From an uncultured Curtobacterium sp. (GTDB lineage: Bacteria; Actinomycetota; Actinomycetes; Actinomycetales; Microbacteriaceae): a stretch of DNA of 62,048 nucleotides. Within the stretch, counting starts at the first letter, position 1. Every line of letters begins with the position of its first letter. A program made the translations under genes and the position numbers. The stretch covers positions 1-62,048 of the forward strand of contig CAJYUW010000014.1 of the NCBI GenBank assembly GCA_913778205.1. Reading direction: 5' to 3'. The notes below the pieces were generated by a model. It ran no database searches and was not told the origin of the DNA. It saw only the letters and a program-made list of their open reading frames with translations. Positions 46,705 through 55,502 of this stretch are shown piece by piece.

Positions 46705-47576
46705 TGCGCGCCAACCGCTGGTTCACGCCCTGGCTCCTCGTCCTGCCGGCCCTCGTCTGGCTCGTCGGGTTCAGCCTCTGGCCGTCGATCAACACCGTCC
46801 GGTTGTCGTTCACGAACGCCAGCCCGCTCGGGGGCGTGAGCCAGTGGGTCGGTCTCGCGAACTTCCGGACCCTGCTCGCGGACCCGCAGGTGTGGGAGGC
46901 GCTCCTCAACAGCGTCATCTACATGGCGGTCTGCCTGCCGCTGCTCACCGTGCTGCCGCTCCTCATCGCGGTGCTCGTGCAGCAGAAGCTCCCCGGCATC
47001 GCGTTCTTCCGCACGGCGTACTACACGCCCGTGATCGCCTCCGCGGTCGTCGTCGGCCTGATCTGGACGTGGATCCTCGACGACCGCGGGGTCATCAACG
47101 AGATCGTGAAGGCCCTCGGGGGCGCGGGCATCCCGTTCCTCACCGACCGGTGGCTGCTGCTCATCAGCGCGATCAGCCTCACGGTCTGGAAGGGCCTCGG
47201 CTACTACATGATCATCTTCCTCGCGGCGCTCGGGAACGTCGGCAAGGACCTCCACGAAGCGGCGGCGCTCGACGGCGCCGGGGCCGTGCGGCGGTTCTGG
47301 TCGGTCACGATGCCCGGGGTCCGCGGGACGATGACGCTCGTCGGCATCCTCGTGTGCGTCTCGGCGCTCCGGGTCTTCAGCGAGCTCTACATCCTCACCA
47401 ACGGCACGGGTGGACCCGGCGGGCAGGACAACTCGCTCGTCATGCTCATCCAGCAGTACGCCCGCGGGTTCACCGGCAACCTCGGCTACGCGTCCGCCCT
47501 GAGCCTCCTGCTCTTCGTGGTCACGCTCATCCCGATGCTCGCCCTCGCCCGCATGAACAGCAAGGCCGACAAGTGA
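46704..47576 (+). CDS. ABC sugar transporter permease 1
   Basis: A 290-aa MalF-type inner-membrane protein with six helices and the EAA loop EAAALDGAGAVRRFW. The ATG overlaps the stop of the binding-protein gene (TGATG). Confidence 0.93.
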   Translation: MRANRWFTPWLLVLPALVWLVGFSLWPSINTVRLSFTNASPLGGVSQWVGLANFRTLLADPQVWEALLNSVIYMAVCLPLLTVLPLLIAVLVQQKLPGIAFFRTAYYTPVIASAVVVGLIWTWILDDRGVINEIVKALGGAGIPFLTDRWLLLISAISLTVWKGLGYYMIIFLAALGNVGKDLHEAAALDGAGAVRRFWSVTMPGVRGTMTLVGILVCVSALRVFSELYILTNGTGGPGGQDNSLVMLIQQYARGFTGNLGYASALSLLLFVVTLIPMLALARMNSKADK

Positions 47577-48619
47577 CCAACACGACGAACACGACCGAGC
47601 CGGTCGTCGGGGGCGCCGCCGGCGCGGCGGCCCCCGCGCCGGACGTGACCGGCGCGACGGAGCCGAACCGAGCCTCCAGGCCGAACGGACGCGACGGACG
47701 CGACGGACGACACGGGCGCGACCGACGAGACGGGCACGACCGACGCGACGGACGCGATGGTGACGGACGCAAGCGGCGTCGCGTCGTCTGGGGCGTCATG
47801 TCCACCCGCGAGAAGGTCGTCCGCTACGTCCTGCTGGTCGTCGTCCTCTTCATCACGATCGGCCCGTTCCTCTGGCAGCTCTCGACCTCGCTCAAGGGCG
47901 CCGGCGAGGACATCTACACCGCGAACCCGTCGTTCATCCCGACCGAGCCGACCATCGAGAACTACCTCAAGGTGGCGGCGGCGATCCCGGTCTGGCGGTA
48001 CATCGGCAACTCGCTGCTCGTCGCCGCGATCGACGTGTTCGGCAACATCGTGTTCGCGACGCTCGCGGGGTTCGCCCTCGCCCGCCTGCAGTGGCGCTTC
48101 CGGAAGGCCGTGCTCGGTCTGTTCCTCGCCACCCTCGTGCTGCCCGGCGAGGCCACGATCATCAGCCAGTTCGTCACCGTGAAGGACCTCGGCCTCGCCG
48201 ACAACCTCGTCGGCGTCGCCCTGCCCGGCATGATCGCGGCGCTCAACGTCCTGCTCATGTTCAACGCGTTCCGGCAGATCCCCGAGGAGATCGACCAGGC
48301 CGCGGTGATGGACGGCGCGAACGCGATGCAGCGCCTCCGGTACATCTCGCTGCCCGCCGTGCAGGGGACCATCGCCGTGATCGCGATCTTCTCGTTCATC
48401 GGCGCGTGGGACGACTTCCTCTGGCCGCTCATCGTGCTGCAGTCGCCCGAGAACCTCACCCTCACGGTCGGCCTCCAGTACCTCCAGGGCACGTTCGCCA
48501 CCGACCAGCGCATGATCGCCGCCGGCACCATGATCGCGTTCATCCCGATCGCGGTGATCTTCGCGGTGCTGCAGCGCTTCTTCTTCAAGGGCGTCGAAGA
48601 GGGCGGGGTGAAGGGCTGA
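47573..48619 (+). CDS. ABC sugar transporter permease 2 with charged N-terminal repeat
   Basis: A 348-aa MalG-type permease with six helices and the EAA loop IDQAAVMDGANAMQRLRY. The first ~70 residues are atypical: an Ala/Thr stretch, then Gly-Arg-Asp repeats (GRDGRDGRHGRDRRDG...) encoded by 9-bp units, ending in KRRR before the first helix. Usual MalG homologues lack this. The GTG overlaps the permease 1 stop; an internal start at the MSTREK methionine (codon ATG near 47799) would give a normal-length protein. Confidence 0.9.
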   Translation: MTNTTNTTEPVVGGAAGAAAPAPDVTGATEPNRASRPNGRDGRDGRHGRDRRDGHDRRDGRDGDGRKRRRVVWGVMSTREKVVRYVLLVVVLFITIGPFLWQLSTSLKGAGEDIYTANPSFIPTEPTIENYLKVAAAIPVWRYIGNSLLVAAIDVFGNIVFATLAGFALARLQWRFRKAVLGLFLATLVLPGEATIISQFVTVKDLGLADNLVGVALPGMIAALNVLLMFNAFRQIPEEIDQAAVMDGANAMQRLRYISLPAVQGTIAVIAIFSFIGAWDDFLWPLIVLQSPENLTLTVGLQYLQGTFATDQRMIAAGTMIAFIPIAVIFAVLQRFFFKGVEEGGVKG

Positions 48620-50043
48620 TGCGCTTCGGCGTCAACTACACCCCGGCCGTCGGCTGGTTCCACTCGTGGCTCGACTTCTCCGCAGCGGACACGGCGCGGG
48701 ACCTCGAGGCGATCGCGTCGCTCGGCGCGGACCACGTGCGGATCTTCCCGCTCTGGCCCGTCGTGCAGCCGAACCGGACGCTCATCCGGGCGTCGGCGCT
48801 GCGCGACGTCGCGACGGTCGTGGACATCGCGGGGTCGTTCGGGCTCGACGTCAACGTCGACGCCCTGCAGGGACACCTGTCGAGCTTCGACTTCGTGCCG
48901 TCCTGGCTCGACAGCTGGCACCGCCGCAACATGTTCACCGACCCGGAGGTCGTCGCGTCGACCGCCGCGTACGTCGAGGCGCTCGCTCGAGCGGTCGCGG
49001 ACAAGCCGAACCTGCTCGGCATCACGATCGGCAACGAGGTCAACCAGTTCGCGCACGCCCCACACCCCGCCCCGCACGACATCACGGCGGATCAGGGGCA
49101 CGCGTGGGCCGCTGCGATGGTCGCGGCCGCGCGGCGAGGCCTGGGCAGCGCTGTCGATGCTGTCGATGCTGTCGACGCTGTCGACGCTGTCGACGCTGTC
49201 GGCGCTGTCGGGGCTGTCGGCCTGGAGGCACGGCTCGGCTCCGACCCGATGGTCCGGCCCGCCGCCGCGTCGCGCCCGGGGCCGCTGGTCACCGTCGCGC
49301 AGTACGACGCGGCCTGGTACGACGACGCGCAGCCCTTCGGGCCCGAGCACGCGGCGGACCACGGCGACGCCACGATCACGCACTCGTGGGTGTTCAACGG
49401 CACCGCGGCCCTGCACGGACCGCTCGGCGCCGGGTCCGTCCGGCACGGCGAGTACCTCCTCCAGCTCGCGGCGGCGTGGAACCGCGAGCCCGGGCGGCCG
49501 AACTGGCTGCAGGAGGTCGGCGCCCCGACGAACGTCGTCCCCGCGGACCAGGCGGCGTCGTTCACGGAGCGGACGATCCGGCACGTCGCCGGCGCGCAAG
49601 GACTCCTCGGCGTGACCTGGTGGTGCTCGCACGACGTCTCCCGGTCGCTCGCGGACTTCCCCGAGCTCGAGTACGACCTCGGCCTGTTCACCAACGACGG
49701 CGCGCTGAAGCCCGCGGGGGAGGCGTTCGCCGCACTCGCCCGATCCGGGCTGCACGTCACGAGCACGCCGCCCGCGACCGCGCTCGTCCTCGACGACGTG
49801 CTGCCCGACGGGTCGCCCCGGTACGGCACCCGGGCCGACTGTGCGCCCGGTGGCCGGTTCGCTGCGGCCTGGCTCGCCCTCGCCGAGTCGTCGGAGGACG
49901 GCCGCGGGCCCCAGGTGCTCCTGCGTTCCCGACTCGCCGACGAAGCGCTCCGCACCGCACGGGGGATCAGGACCATCGTGGACGTGCCGGCGGACCTCGA
50001 CGGCACCGCCCTGACGGTCGCCCACCCGGCGACCATGCCCTGA
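48619..50043 (+). CDS. GH5-type glycosidase, probable N-glycan-core beta-mannosidase
   Basis: A 474-aa cytosolic TIM-barrel glycosidase (no signal peptide). Acid/base Glu140 is in GITIGNEVN and the probable nucleophile Glu299 in NWLQEVGAP. The N-terminus MRFGVNYTPAVGWFHSWLDF resembles the GH5_18 group, whose studied Bifidobacterium members cleave Man-beta1,4-GlcNAc from N-glycan cores. The subfamily call is from memory and context. An Ala-Val-Asp repeat (about residues 178-200) is inserted in a loop. The start overlaps the permease 2 stop (TGATG). Confidence 0.8.
   Translation: MRFGVNYTPAVGWFHSWLDFSAADTARDLEAIASLGADHVRIFPLWPVVQPNRTLIRASALRDVATVVDIAGSFGLDVNVDALQGHLSSFDFVPSWLDSWHRRNMFTDPEVVASTAAYVEALARAVADKPNLLGITIGNEVNQFAHAPHPAPHDITADQGHAWAAAMVAAARRGLGSAVDAVDAVDAVDAVDAVGAVGAVGLEARLGSDPMVRPAAASRPGPLVTVAQYDAAWYDDAQPFGPEHAADHGDATITHSWVFNGTAALHGPLGAGSVRHGEYLLQLAAAWNREPGRPNWLQEVGAPTNVVPADQAASFTERTIRHVAGAQGLLGVTWWCSHDVSRSLADFPELEYDLGLFTNDGALKPAGEAFAALARSGLHVTSTPPATALVLDDVLPDGSPRYGTRADCAPGGRFAAAWLALAESSEDGRGPQVLLRSRLADEALRTARGIRTIVDVPADLDGTALTVAHPATMP
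49150..49221 (+). repeat. 9-bp in-frame tandem repeat in the GH5 gene, eight copies
   Basis: Units GCTGTCGAT, GCTGTCGAC and GCTGTCGGC repeat from 49150 and encode Ala-Val-Asp/Gly. The array is followed at once by GGCCTGGAGGCACGG, the dispersed motif seen elsewhere. Confidence 0.93.
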
Positions 50044-50118
50044 CCCCGGGCGCCCCCCGACCATCCAGCCCGCTCTGCTGTCGGCAGCGACGCCGACCCT
50101 CCCTCCCGGAAGGACCCC

Positions 50119-53100
50119 ATGCACGACGACATCCCCCTCACCACCGGACGCGCCCGACGGGTCCTCGACGAACGGATCCTCCCCGCCGTGCACGCCACGG
50201 CGACCCCGCTCGACACCGCCTGGCACGAGCTCCCGGGCGAGCCGATCCCGCCCGCCTCCGGCCTGCAGCTCGACTTCGCGCCGTACGAGGTCGGCACGAC
50301 GTGGGGAGCGGCGTGGGGCACGACCTGGTTCCGGCTCACCGGCACCGTGCCGATCGAGTGGGCCGGGCGTCGCGTCGAGGCCGTGATCGACCTCGGGTTC
50401 GACAAGAACATGCCGGGCTTCCAGAGCGAGGGGCTCGTGTACCTCGCCGACGGCACGCCGGTGAAGTCGATCAACCCGCGCAACCAGTGGGTGCTCGTCG
50501 CCGAGCGGGCAGCGGGCGGGGAGACCGTGGAACTCTTCGTCGAGGCCGCGTCGAACCCCGTGCTGCTCGACTACCACCCCTTCCTCGTCACGCACGAGGG
50601 CGACATCGAGACCTCCTCGCCGAAGCGCCTCTACACCTCGCGCCGGATGGACCTCGCCGTGTTCGAGTCCGACGTGCACGAGCTCGCGCTCGATCTCGAG
50701 GTCCTGCTCGAACTCCAGGCGCAGCTGCCCGAGGGACCCCGACGGATGCGGATCCTGCAGGCGCTCGACGACGCGCTCGATCGGCTCGACCTGCAGCACA
50801 TCGCCTCGACCGCGGCGGACGCCCGTGCGGCGCTCGCCGACGTCCTCGCCGCGCCGGCCGATGCGTCCGCGCACACGATCTCGGCGATCGGGCACGCGCA
50901 CATCGACTCCGCCTGGCTCTGGCCGGTCCGCGAGACGATCCGGAAGGTCGCCCGCACGACCTCGACGATGACCGAGCTCATCGACCAGACCGACGACTTC
51001 CTCTACGGCATGTCGAGCGCGCAGCAGTACGCCTGGATCAAGGAGCACCGCCCCGAGGTCTACGCGCGGGTGCAGGCCGCGGTCGAGGCCGGGCGCTTCC
51101 TGCCCCTCGGCGGCATGTGGGTGGAGTCCGACACGGTGATGCCCACGGGTGAGAGCATCGTGCGGCAGTTCTCGCAGGGCCAGCGGTTCTTCGAGCGGGA
51201 GTTCGGGATCCGGCCGAAGGGCGTCTGGCTGCCGGACAGCTTCGGGTACTCGCCGGCGCTGCCGCAGCTCATGCGCCGTGCCGGCTTCGAGTGGTTCTTC
51301 ACGCAGAAGATCTCGTGGAACCAGGTGAACAAGTTCCCGCACCACACGTTCCTCTGGGAGGGCATCGACGGCTCGCGGGTGTTCTCGCACTTCCCGTCGA
51401 TGGACACCTACAACTCCCGGCTGTCCGGGGAAGAGGTGGCGAAGGCCTCCCGACAGTTCCGCGAGAACCGGCTCGCGACGGGGTCGATCGCGCCCGTCGG
51501 CTGGGGCGACGGCGGCGGTGGCACGACCCGTGAGATGACCGGCACGGCCGCCCGGCTCGCCGACCTCGAGGGCAGCGCCAAGGTCCGCTGGGAGCACCCG
51601 GACGCGTTCTTCGACCGGGCGAAGTCCGAGCTGCCGAACCCGCCGGTGTGGGTGGGGGAGCTCTACCTCGAACTCCACCGCGCGACCCTGACCAGCCAGC
51701 ACCAGACGAAGCAGGGCAACCGCCGGTGCGAGCAGCTCCTCATCGAGGCCGAGCTGTGGGCCGCGACCGCCGCCGCCCGCACCGACTTCGCGTACCCGTA
51801 CGACGAGCTCGACGCCCTCTGGCAGCAGGTCCTCCTGCAGCAGTTCCACGACATCCTCCCGGGCACCTCGATCGCCTGGGTGCACCGCGAGGCGGTCGCG
51901 AAGTACGCCGAGACGGCCGCGCGCCTCGAGGTGGTCATCGCGGACGCCCTGTCGGCACTGGCCGGACCGGGTGACGCGACCGTCGTGGTGAACCCGGCCC
52001 CGTTCCTCCAGGCCGGCGCACCCGCGCAGGGCGCGCTCGTGGCGACCGATGTACCGGCGGTGGCCCCGGTCGCGCTCGCCGAGCACGACGGCGGCCACGT
52101 CCTCACGAACGACCTCGTCCGCGTCGTCGTCGACGGCCGCGGACTCGTCACGAGTGCCGTCGACCTGACGACCGGCCGCGAGGCGATCGCGCCCGGGCAG
52201 GTGGCGAACCTGCTCCAGCTGCACCAGGACTTCCCGAACATGTGGGACGCGTGGGACGTCGACCGGTACTACCGCAACCGGGTCGAGGACCTCGTCGACG
52301 TCTCCTCGCTCGACGCGTCCGTCGATCAGGCCGGTGTCGCCCGGGTCACCGTCGCCCGCGCCTTCGGCGACTCGACCGTCACGCAGGAGATCACGCTCGC
52401 GCCGGGCTCCCGGACGGTCGAGTTCGCACAGGTCACCGACTGGCACGAGACCGAGAAGTTCCTCAAGGTGGCGTTCCCGCTCGACGTCCGCGCCGAGCAC
52501 ACCGTCGCCGAGACGCAGTTCGGCGCGCAGAAGCGGGTCACGCACACGAACACGTCGTGGGAGGCGGCGAAGTTCGAGACGTCGATGCACCGGTACGTCC
52601 TCGTCGAGGAGCCCGGGTTCGGCGTCGCGCTCGTGAACGACTCGATCCACGGCTTCGACACCACCCGCGACGCCGTCGACGGGCACGTCACCACGACCGT
52701 GCGGCTCTCGCTGCTCCGCGCACCGCGTTTCCCGGACCCCGAGACCGACCAGGGCCTGCAGACCCACCGCTACGGGATCGTCATCGGCACCGACCAGCTC
52801 GGCGCCACGGAAGCGGGGGTCGTCATGAACGCGAGCGTGCGGGCGGTCGCGGGCGGGCACGGGTTCGAGCCGCTCGTGCAGGTGTCCGGGGACGTCGTGC
52901 TGTCGAGCGTGAAGCTGGCCGACGACCGCTCGGGTGACCTGGTCGTCCGCGTGTACGAGCCGTCCGGGCGCCGGGGGACCGGGGGCATCGCGGTGCACGG
53001 GGTCGACGCGGGGGCCGTCTCGGGCGCGGTCTTCGGCGACCCGGTCGAGGTCACCCTGCTCGAGGAGGCCGACCCGGCCCTGCCCGGGGTCGCGGCGGTC

Positions 53101-53169
53101 ACCGACGGAGTGGCGGCGTTCTCGGTCGACGCGTACGAGGTCCGGACGTTCCGGTACCCGCGCGCCTGA
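50119..53169 (+). CDS. Alpha-mannosidase, GH38
   Basis: A cytosolic GH38 zinc enzyme of 1016 aa. Zinc-site motif GHAHIDSAWLWP (residues 258-269) and nucleophile Asp373 in WLPDSFGYSPALP are intact; QFHDILPGTS is also conserved. An N-terminal beta domain and a C-terminal beta-sandwich flank it. It removes alpha-linked mannose from oligomannose. GGAAGG precedes the ATG by 7 nt. The 75-bp gap after GH5 has no terminator, so it belongs to the operon. Confidence 0.94.
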   Translation: MHDDIPLTTGRARRVLDERILPAVHATATPLDTAWHELPGEPIPPASGLQLDFAPYEVGTTWGAAWGTTWFRLTGTVPIEWAGRRVEAVIDLGFDKNMPGFQSEGLVYLADGTPVKSINPRNQWVLVAERAAGGETVELFVEAASNPVLLDYHPFLVTHEGDIETSSPKRLYTSRRMDLAVFESDVHELALDLEVLLELQAQLPEGPRRMRILQALDDALDRLDLQHIASTAADARAALADVLAAPADASAHTISAIGHAHIDSAWLWPVRETIRKVARTTSTMTELIDQTDDFLYGMSSAQQYAWIKEHRPEVYARVQAAVEAGRFLPLGGMWVESDTVMPTGESIVRQFSQGQRFFEREFGIRPKGVWLPDSFGYSPALPQLMRRAGFEWFFTQKISWNQVNKFPHHTFLWEGIDGSRVFSHFPSMDTYNSRLSGEEVAKASRQFRENRLATGSIAPVGWGDGGGGTTREMTGTAARLADLEGSAKVRWEHPDAFFDRAKSELPNPPVWVGELYLELHRATLTSQHQTKQGNRRCEQLLIEAELWAATAAARTDFAYPYDELDALWQQVLLQQFHDILPGTSIAWVHREAVAKYAETAARLEVVIADALSALAGPGDATVVVNPAPFLQAGAPAQGALVATDVPAVAPVALAEHDGGHVLTNDLVRVVVDGRGLVTSAVDLTTGREAIAPGQVANLLQLHQDFPNMWDAWDVDRYYRNRVEDLVDVSSLDASVDQAGVARVTVARAFGDSTVTQEITLAPGSRTVEFAQVTDWHETEKFLKVAFPLDVRAEHTVAETQFGAQKRVTHTNTSWEAAKFETSMHRYVLVEEPGFGVALVNDSIHGFDTTRDAVDGHVTTTVRLSLLRAPRFPDPETDQGLQTHRYGIVIGTDQLGATEAGVVMNASVRAVAGGHGFEPLVQVSGDVVLSSVKLADDRSGDLVVRVYEPSGRRGTGGIAVHGVDAGAVSGAVFGDPVEVTLLEEADPALPGVAAVTDGVAAFSVDAYEVRTFRYPRA

Positions 53170-53174
53170 GACGT

Positions 53175-53207
53175 CCCGGGCCGACCCTTCGGGTGGGTCG
53201 GCCCGGG
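53175..53207 (+). terminator. Hairpin between alpha-mannosidase and EndoH-type genes
   Basis: A perfect 13-bp stem CCCGGGCCGACCC with a TTCGGGT loop begins 6 bp after the GH38 stop. It may terminate most transcripts or act as an attenuator/stabiliser before the endoglycosidase gene. Confidence 0.75.
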
Positions 53208-53255
53208 CACCGCGCCCGCAGCCGCGAGCGCGTCATCCACTCGAAGAGGAGTGTC

Positions 53256-54215
53256 ATGAAGAAGTCCACGAAGTTCGGGATCGTCGCGGCGATCGCCGCG
53301 ATGGTGGCGGCACCACTCGTGCCGGCCGCGGCCTCAGCAGCGCCGTCGCCCACGGGACTGGCGCACGGCGTCGGCGCGCACCACGGCGTCGGGCACGGCG
53401 TGCAGCCGCACGCCACCCCCACCAAGTCCGGGCCGACGAGCATCGCCTACGTCGAGGTGAACAACGACCAGCTGGCGAACGTCGGCCGGTACAGCCTGGC
53501 GAACGGCGCGAACGCGTTCGACGTGGCGATCATCTTCGCCGCGAACATCAACTGGGACGGGACGAAGGCGGTCCTGTACAACAACGAGAACGTCCAGCGC
53601 ACGCTCGACGACGCCGCGACCCAGATCCGGCCGCTGCAGGCGAAGGGCATCAAGGTCTCGCTGTCGATCCTCGGCAACCACCAGGGCGCCGGCATCGCGA
53701 ACTTCCCGACGCAGGCCGCCGCGGAGGGCTTCGCGGCGCAGGTCTCGGCGACCGTGGCGAAGTACGGGCTCGACGGGGTGGACCTCGACGACGAGTACTC
53801 GGACTACGGCGCGAACGGCACTCCGCAGCCGAACCAGCAGTCGATCGGGTGGCTCATCAGCGCCCTCCGTGCGGACATGCCCGGCAAGCTCATCTCGTTC
53901 TACGACATCGGCCCGGCCTCGGACGCCCTGTCGTCGTCGAGCCCGGCGATCGGCTCGCAGCTCGACTACGCCTGGAACCCGTACTACGGCACCTACTCGG
54001 CGCCGTCGATCCCCGGGCTCGACAAGTCGCAGCTCTCCGCGGCCGCGGTCGACATCCAGAACACGTCGCAGTCCACGGCCGTCTCGCTCGCGCAGCGCAC
54101 GAAGGCAGACGGGTACGGCGTCTTCATGACGTACAACCTGCCGGACGGTGACGTCTCGCCCTACGTGTCGTCGCTCACGCAGGTCCTCTACGGGCAGGCC
54201 GCGTCCTACCACTGA
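53256..54215 (+). CDS. Secreted endo-beta-N-acetylglucosaminidase, GH18 EndoH-type
   Basis: A 319-aa secreted enzyme with a Sec signal peptide (cleavage near AASA, about residue 28) and a short His/Gly-rich linker. The GH18 catalytic motif DGVDLDDE is at residues 173-180 (Glu180 acid/base), and GVDLDDEYSDYGANGTP closely resembles the EndoH/EndoF active-site strand. Such enzymes cut between the two core GlcNAc residues of high-mannose N-glycans. GAGGAG precedes the ATG. Confidence 0.9.
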   Translation: MKKSTKFGIVAAIAAMVAAPLVPAAASAAPSPTGLAHGVGAHHGVGHGVQPHATPTKSGPTSIAYVEVNNDQLANVGRYSLANGANAFDVAIIFAANINWDGTKAVLYNNENVQRTLDDAATQIRPLQAKGIKVSLSILGNHQGAGIANFPTQAAAEGFAAQVSATVAKYGLDGVDLDDEYSDYGANGTPQPNQQSIGWLISALRADMPGKLISFYDIGPASDALSSSSPAIGSQLDYAWNPYYGTYSAPSIPGLDKSQLSAAAVDIQNTSQSTAVSLAQRTKADGYGVFMTYNLPDGDVSPYVSSLTQVLYGQAASYH

Positions 54216-54242
54216 CGCGCGTCGTTCCGGCGGCGCGCTTCC

Positions 54243-54285
54243 CGCGCCCCGCGGCTCCGGCACCGGCCTGGAGGCGCGGGGCGCG
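54243..54285 (+). terminator. Terminator after the EndoH-type gene
   Basis: CGCGCCCCGCG (54243-54253) pairs with CGCGGGGCGCG (54275-54285); an inner CTCC/GGAG pairing closes the loop. The right half carries GGCCTGGAGGCGCGG. Confidence 0.75.
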
Positions 54286-54316
54286 TCCGTCTCGTCGGCG
54301 CACGGCCGTCGGACTG

Positions 54317-54430
54317 GCGCTTGCGCTCGCGCTGCCGCTTGCGCTCGCGCTGCCGCTTGCGCTGCCGCTTGCGCTCGCGGTGACGCTTGCGCTCGCGCTG
54401 ACGCTTGCGCTTGCGCTTGCGCTTGCGCTT
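54317..54430. repeat. Hexanucleotide array, 19 units
   Basis: Units of GCGCTT, GCGCTC, GCGCTG, CCGCTT and ACGCTT in a semi-regular order, ending with four GCGCTT units. One frame gives an Ala-Leu repeat, the opposite strand Arg-Lys/Arg-Gln/Glu repeats. The 354-bp interval 54216-54569 holds this array and the upstream terminator and no convincing gene. Confidence 0.92.
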
Positions 54431-54569
54431 GTGCGGATGCGGGTGCGACCCGTGCCCGTCCCGCGGGCGCGGGTTCCGACCCTGCCGTGGACGACCCTCG
54501 AGGTCCGTGCAACGGAACCGCCACCTCCGGATCCGGAGCCCGGCTCGCCCGGCGTCGTACGATCGCCGC

Positions 54570-54869
54570 GTGGACATTGAGTTCGACGGTGAGGTCATCG
54601 AGTGGCGCGGCCCGGCGCCGTTCTTCTATGCCGTCGTGCCGCCCGACGCCGCCGAGACGATCCACGAGCTCGCACCGATGCTGACGTACGGCTGGGGTGT
54701 CATCCCGGCCCGGGTGACGATCGGCACGGTGACGTGGACGACCTCGCTGTTCCCGAAGGACGGCGGCTACCTCGTGCCGCTCCGTACCGCCGAGCGACGT
54801 CGCGCCGGCGTCGAGCTGGGCGACGTCCCGCGCGTCACGCTCACGCTCGGCGGAGGCCCGGCGTCCTGA
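54570..54869 (+). CDS. DUF1905 domain protein
   Basis: A 99-aa beta-rich protein matching DUF1905 (EFDGEVIEWRGPAPFFYAVVP, then GWGVIPARVTIGTVTWTTSL). Function unknown. The GTG start has TACGAT (54558-54563) 6 nt upstream, so it is leaderless. Confidence 0.87.
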   Translation: MDIEFDGEVIEWRGPAPFFYAVVPPDAAETIHELAPMLTYGWGVIPARVTIGTVTWTTSLFPKDGGYLVPLRTAERRRAGVELGDVPRVTLTLGGGPAS

Positions 54870-54929
54870 GCCCGGGCCGGGCGGCCGCAGCGGGTCGTGT
54901 CGGCCGCGCTGCCGTCCCGGGCGCGCGGG

Positions 54930-55313
54930 TCAGAACGGGACGCCGCAGGCGAGCACCACGTTGGCGTAGGGCGTCGCCTCACCGGTGCGGACGAACACGC
55001 GCGCCCGGGCTGACATGGCCTTGAGGTCGTCGTGCGGCACGGTTTGGACGTCCGGGAACCGGCTGTCGATCCAGTCACCGGCGGCCGAGCCGGCACGCTC
55101 GGCCGCGGCGAAGGTGTCCTGGAACACGACCTCGGCGAGCAGGGCGTCCACCACGTCCCGGAAGCTCGGCACCCCGTGCACGAGCGCGAGGTCGACGACC
55201 GGGACGCCGAGCGGCGCGGGCAGCCCGCAGTCGGCGACGACCACGAGGTCGCCGTGACCGAGACGGGAGAGCGCTGTGTTCAGGTCAGCGTTGAGGATGC
55301 CCGACTTCTTCAT
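54930..55313 (-). CDS. rbsD: D-ribose pyranase
   Basis: A 127-aa RbsD/FucU-family mutarotase that converts pyranose and furanose forms of ribose. The N-terminus MKKSGILNADLNTALSRLGHGDLVV contains the catalytic His; DLALVHGVPSF and YANVVLACGVPF are conserved. No other ribose genes are beside it. Confidence 0.93.
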   Translation of the reverse strand: MKKSGILNADLNTALSRLGHGDLVVVADCGLPAPLGVPVVDLALVHGVPSFRDVVDALLAEVVFQDTFAAAERAGSAAGDWIDSRFPDVQTVPHDDLKAMSARARVFVRTGEATPYANVVLACGVPF

Positions 55314-55377
55314 GTGCGCTCCGTCGTTGGATCGTCCGTGTCGGCGCAGTCCGGGGAGCGGCGCAGTGCCTGGAGGG

Positions 55378-55448
55378 AGGGGATGACGGGAATCGAACCC
55401 GCGTAGCCAGTTTGGAAGACTGGGGCTCTACCATTGAGCTACATCCCC
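55378..55448 (-). tRNA. tRNA-Gly (TCC)
   Basis: Acceptor GGGGATG/CATCCCC, D-stem GCTC/GAGC, anticodon stem CCAGT/ACTGG with loop CTTCCAA (anticodon TCC) and T-arm GCGGG/CCCGT. CCA is not encoded. Confidence 0.97.
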
Positions 55449-55502
55449 GCGGCTGCGCACGAGTCGCAGCCCGACCATCGTAGCGGACGAACAGCGACCG
55501 AC

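Noticed and set aside
47962..52998. Very long open frame (about 1678 codons) on the minus strand
   Set aside because: It runs antisense to permease 2, GH5 and GH38, which have clear domains. Long antisense frames are expected at this GC content.
54206..54598. Arg/Lys repeat open frame on the minus strand
   Set aside because: It is produced entirely by the hexanucleotide array and has no start-site signals or domain.
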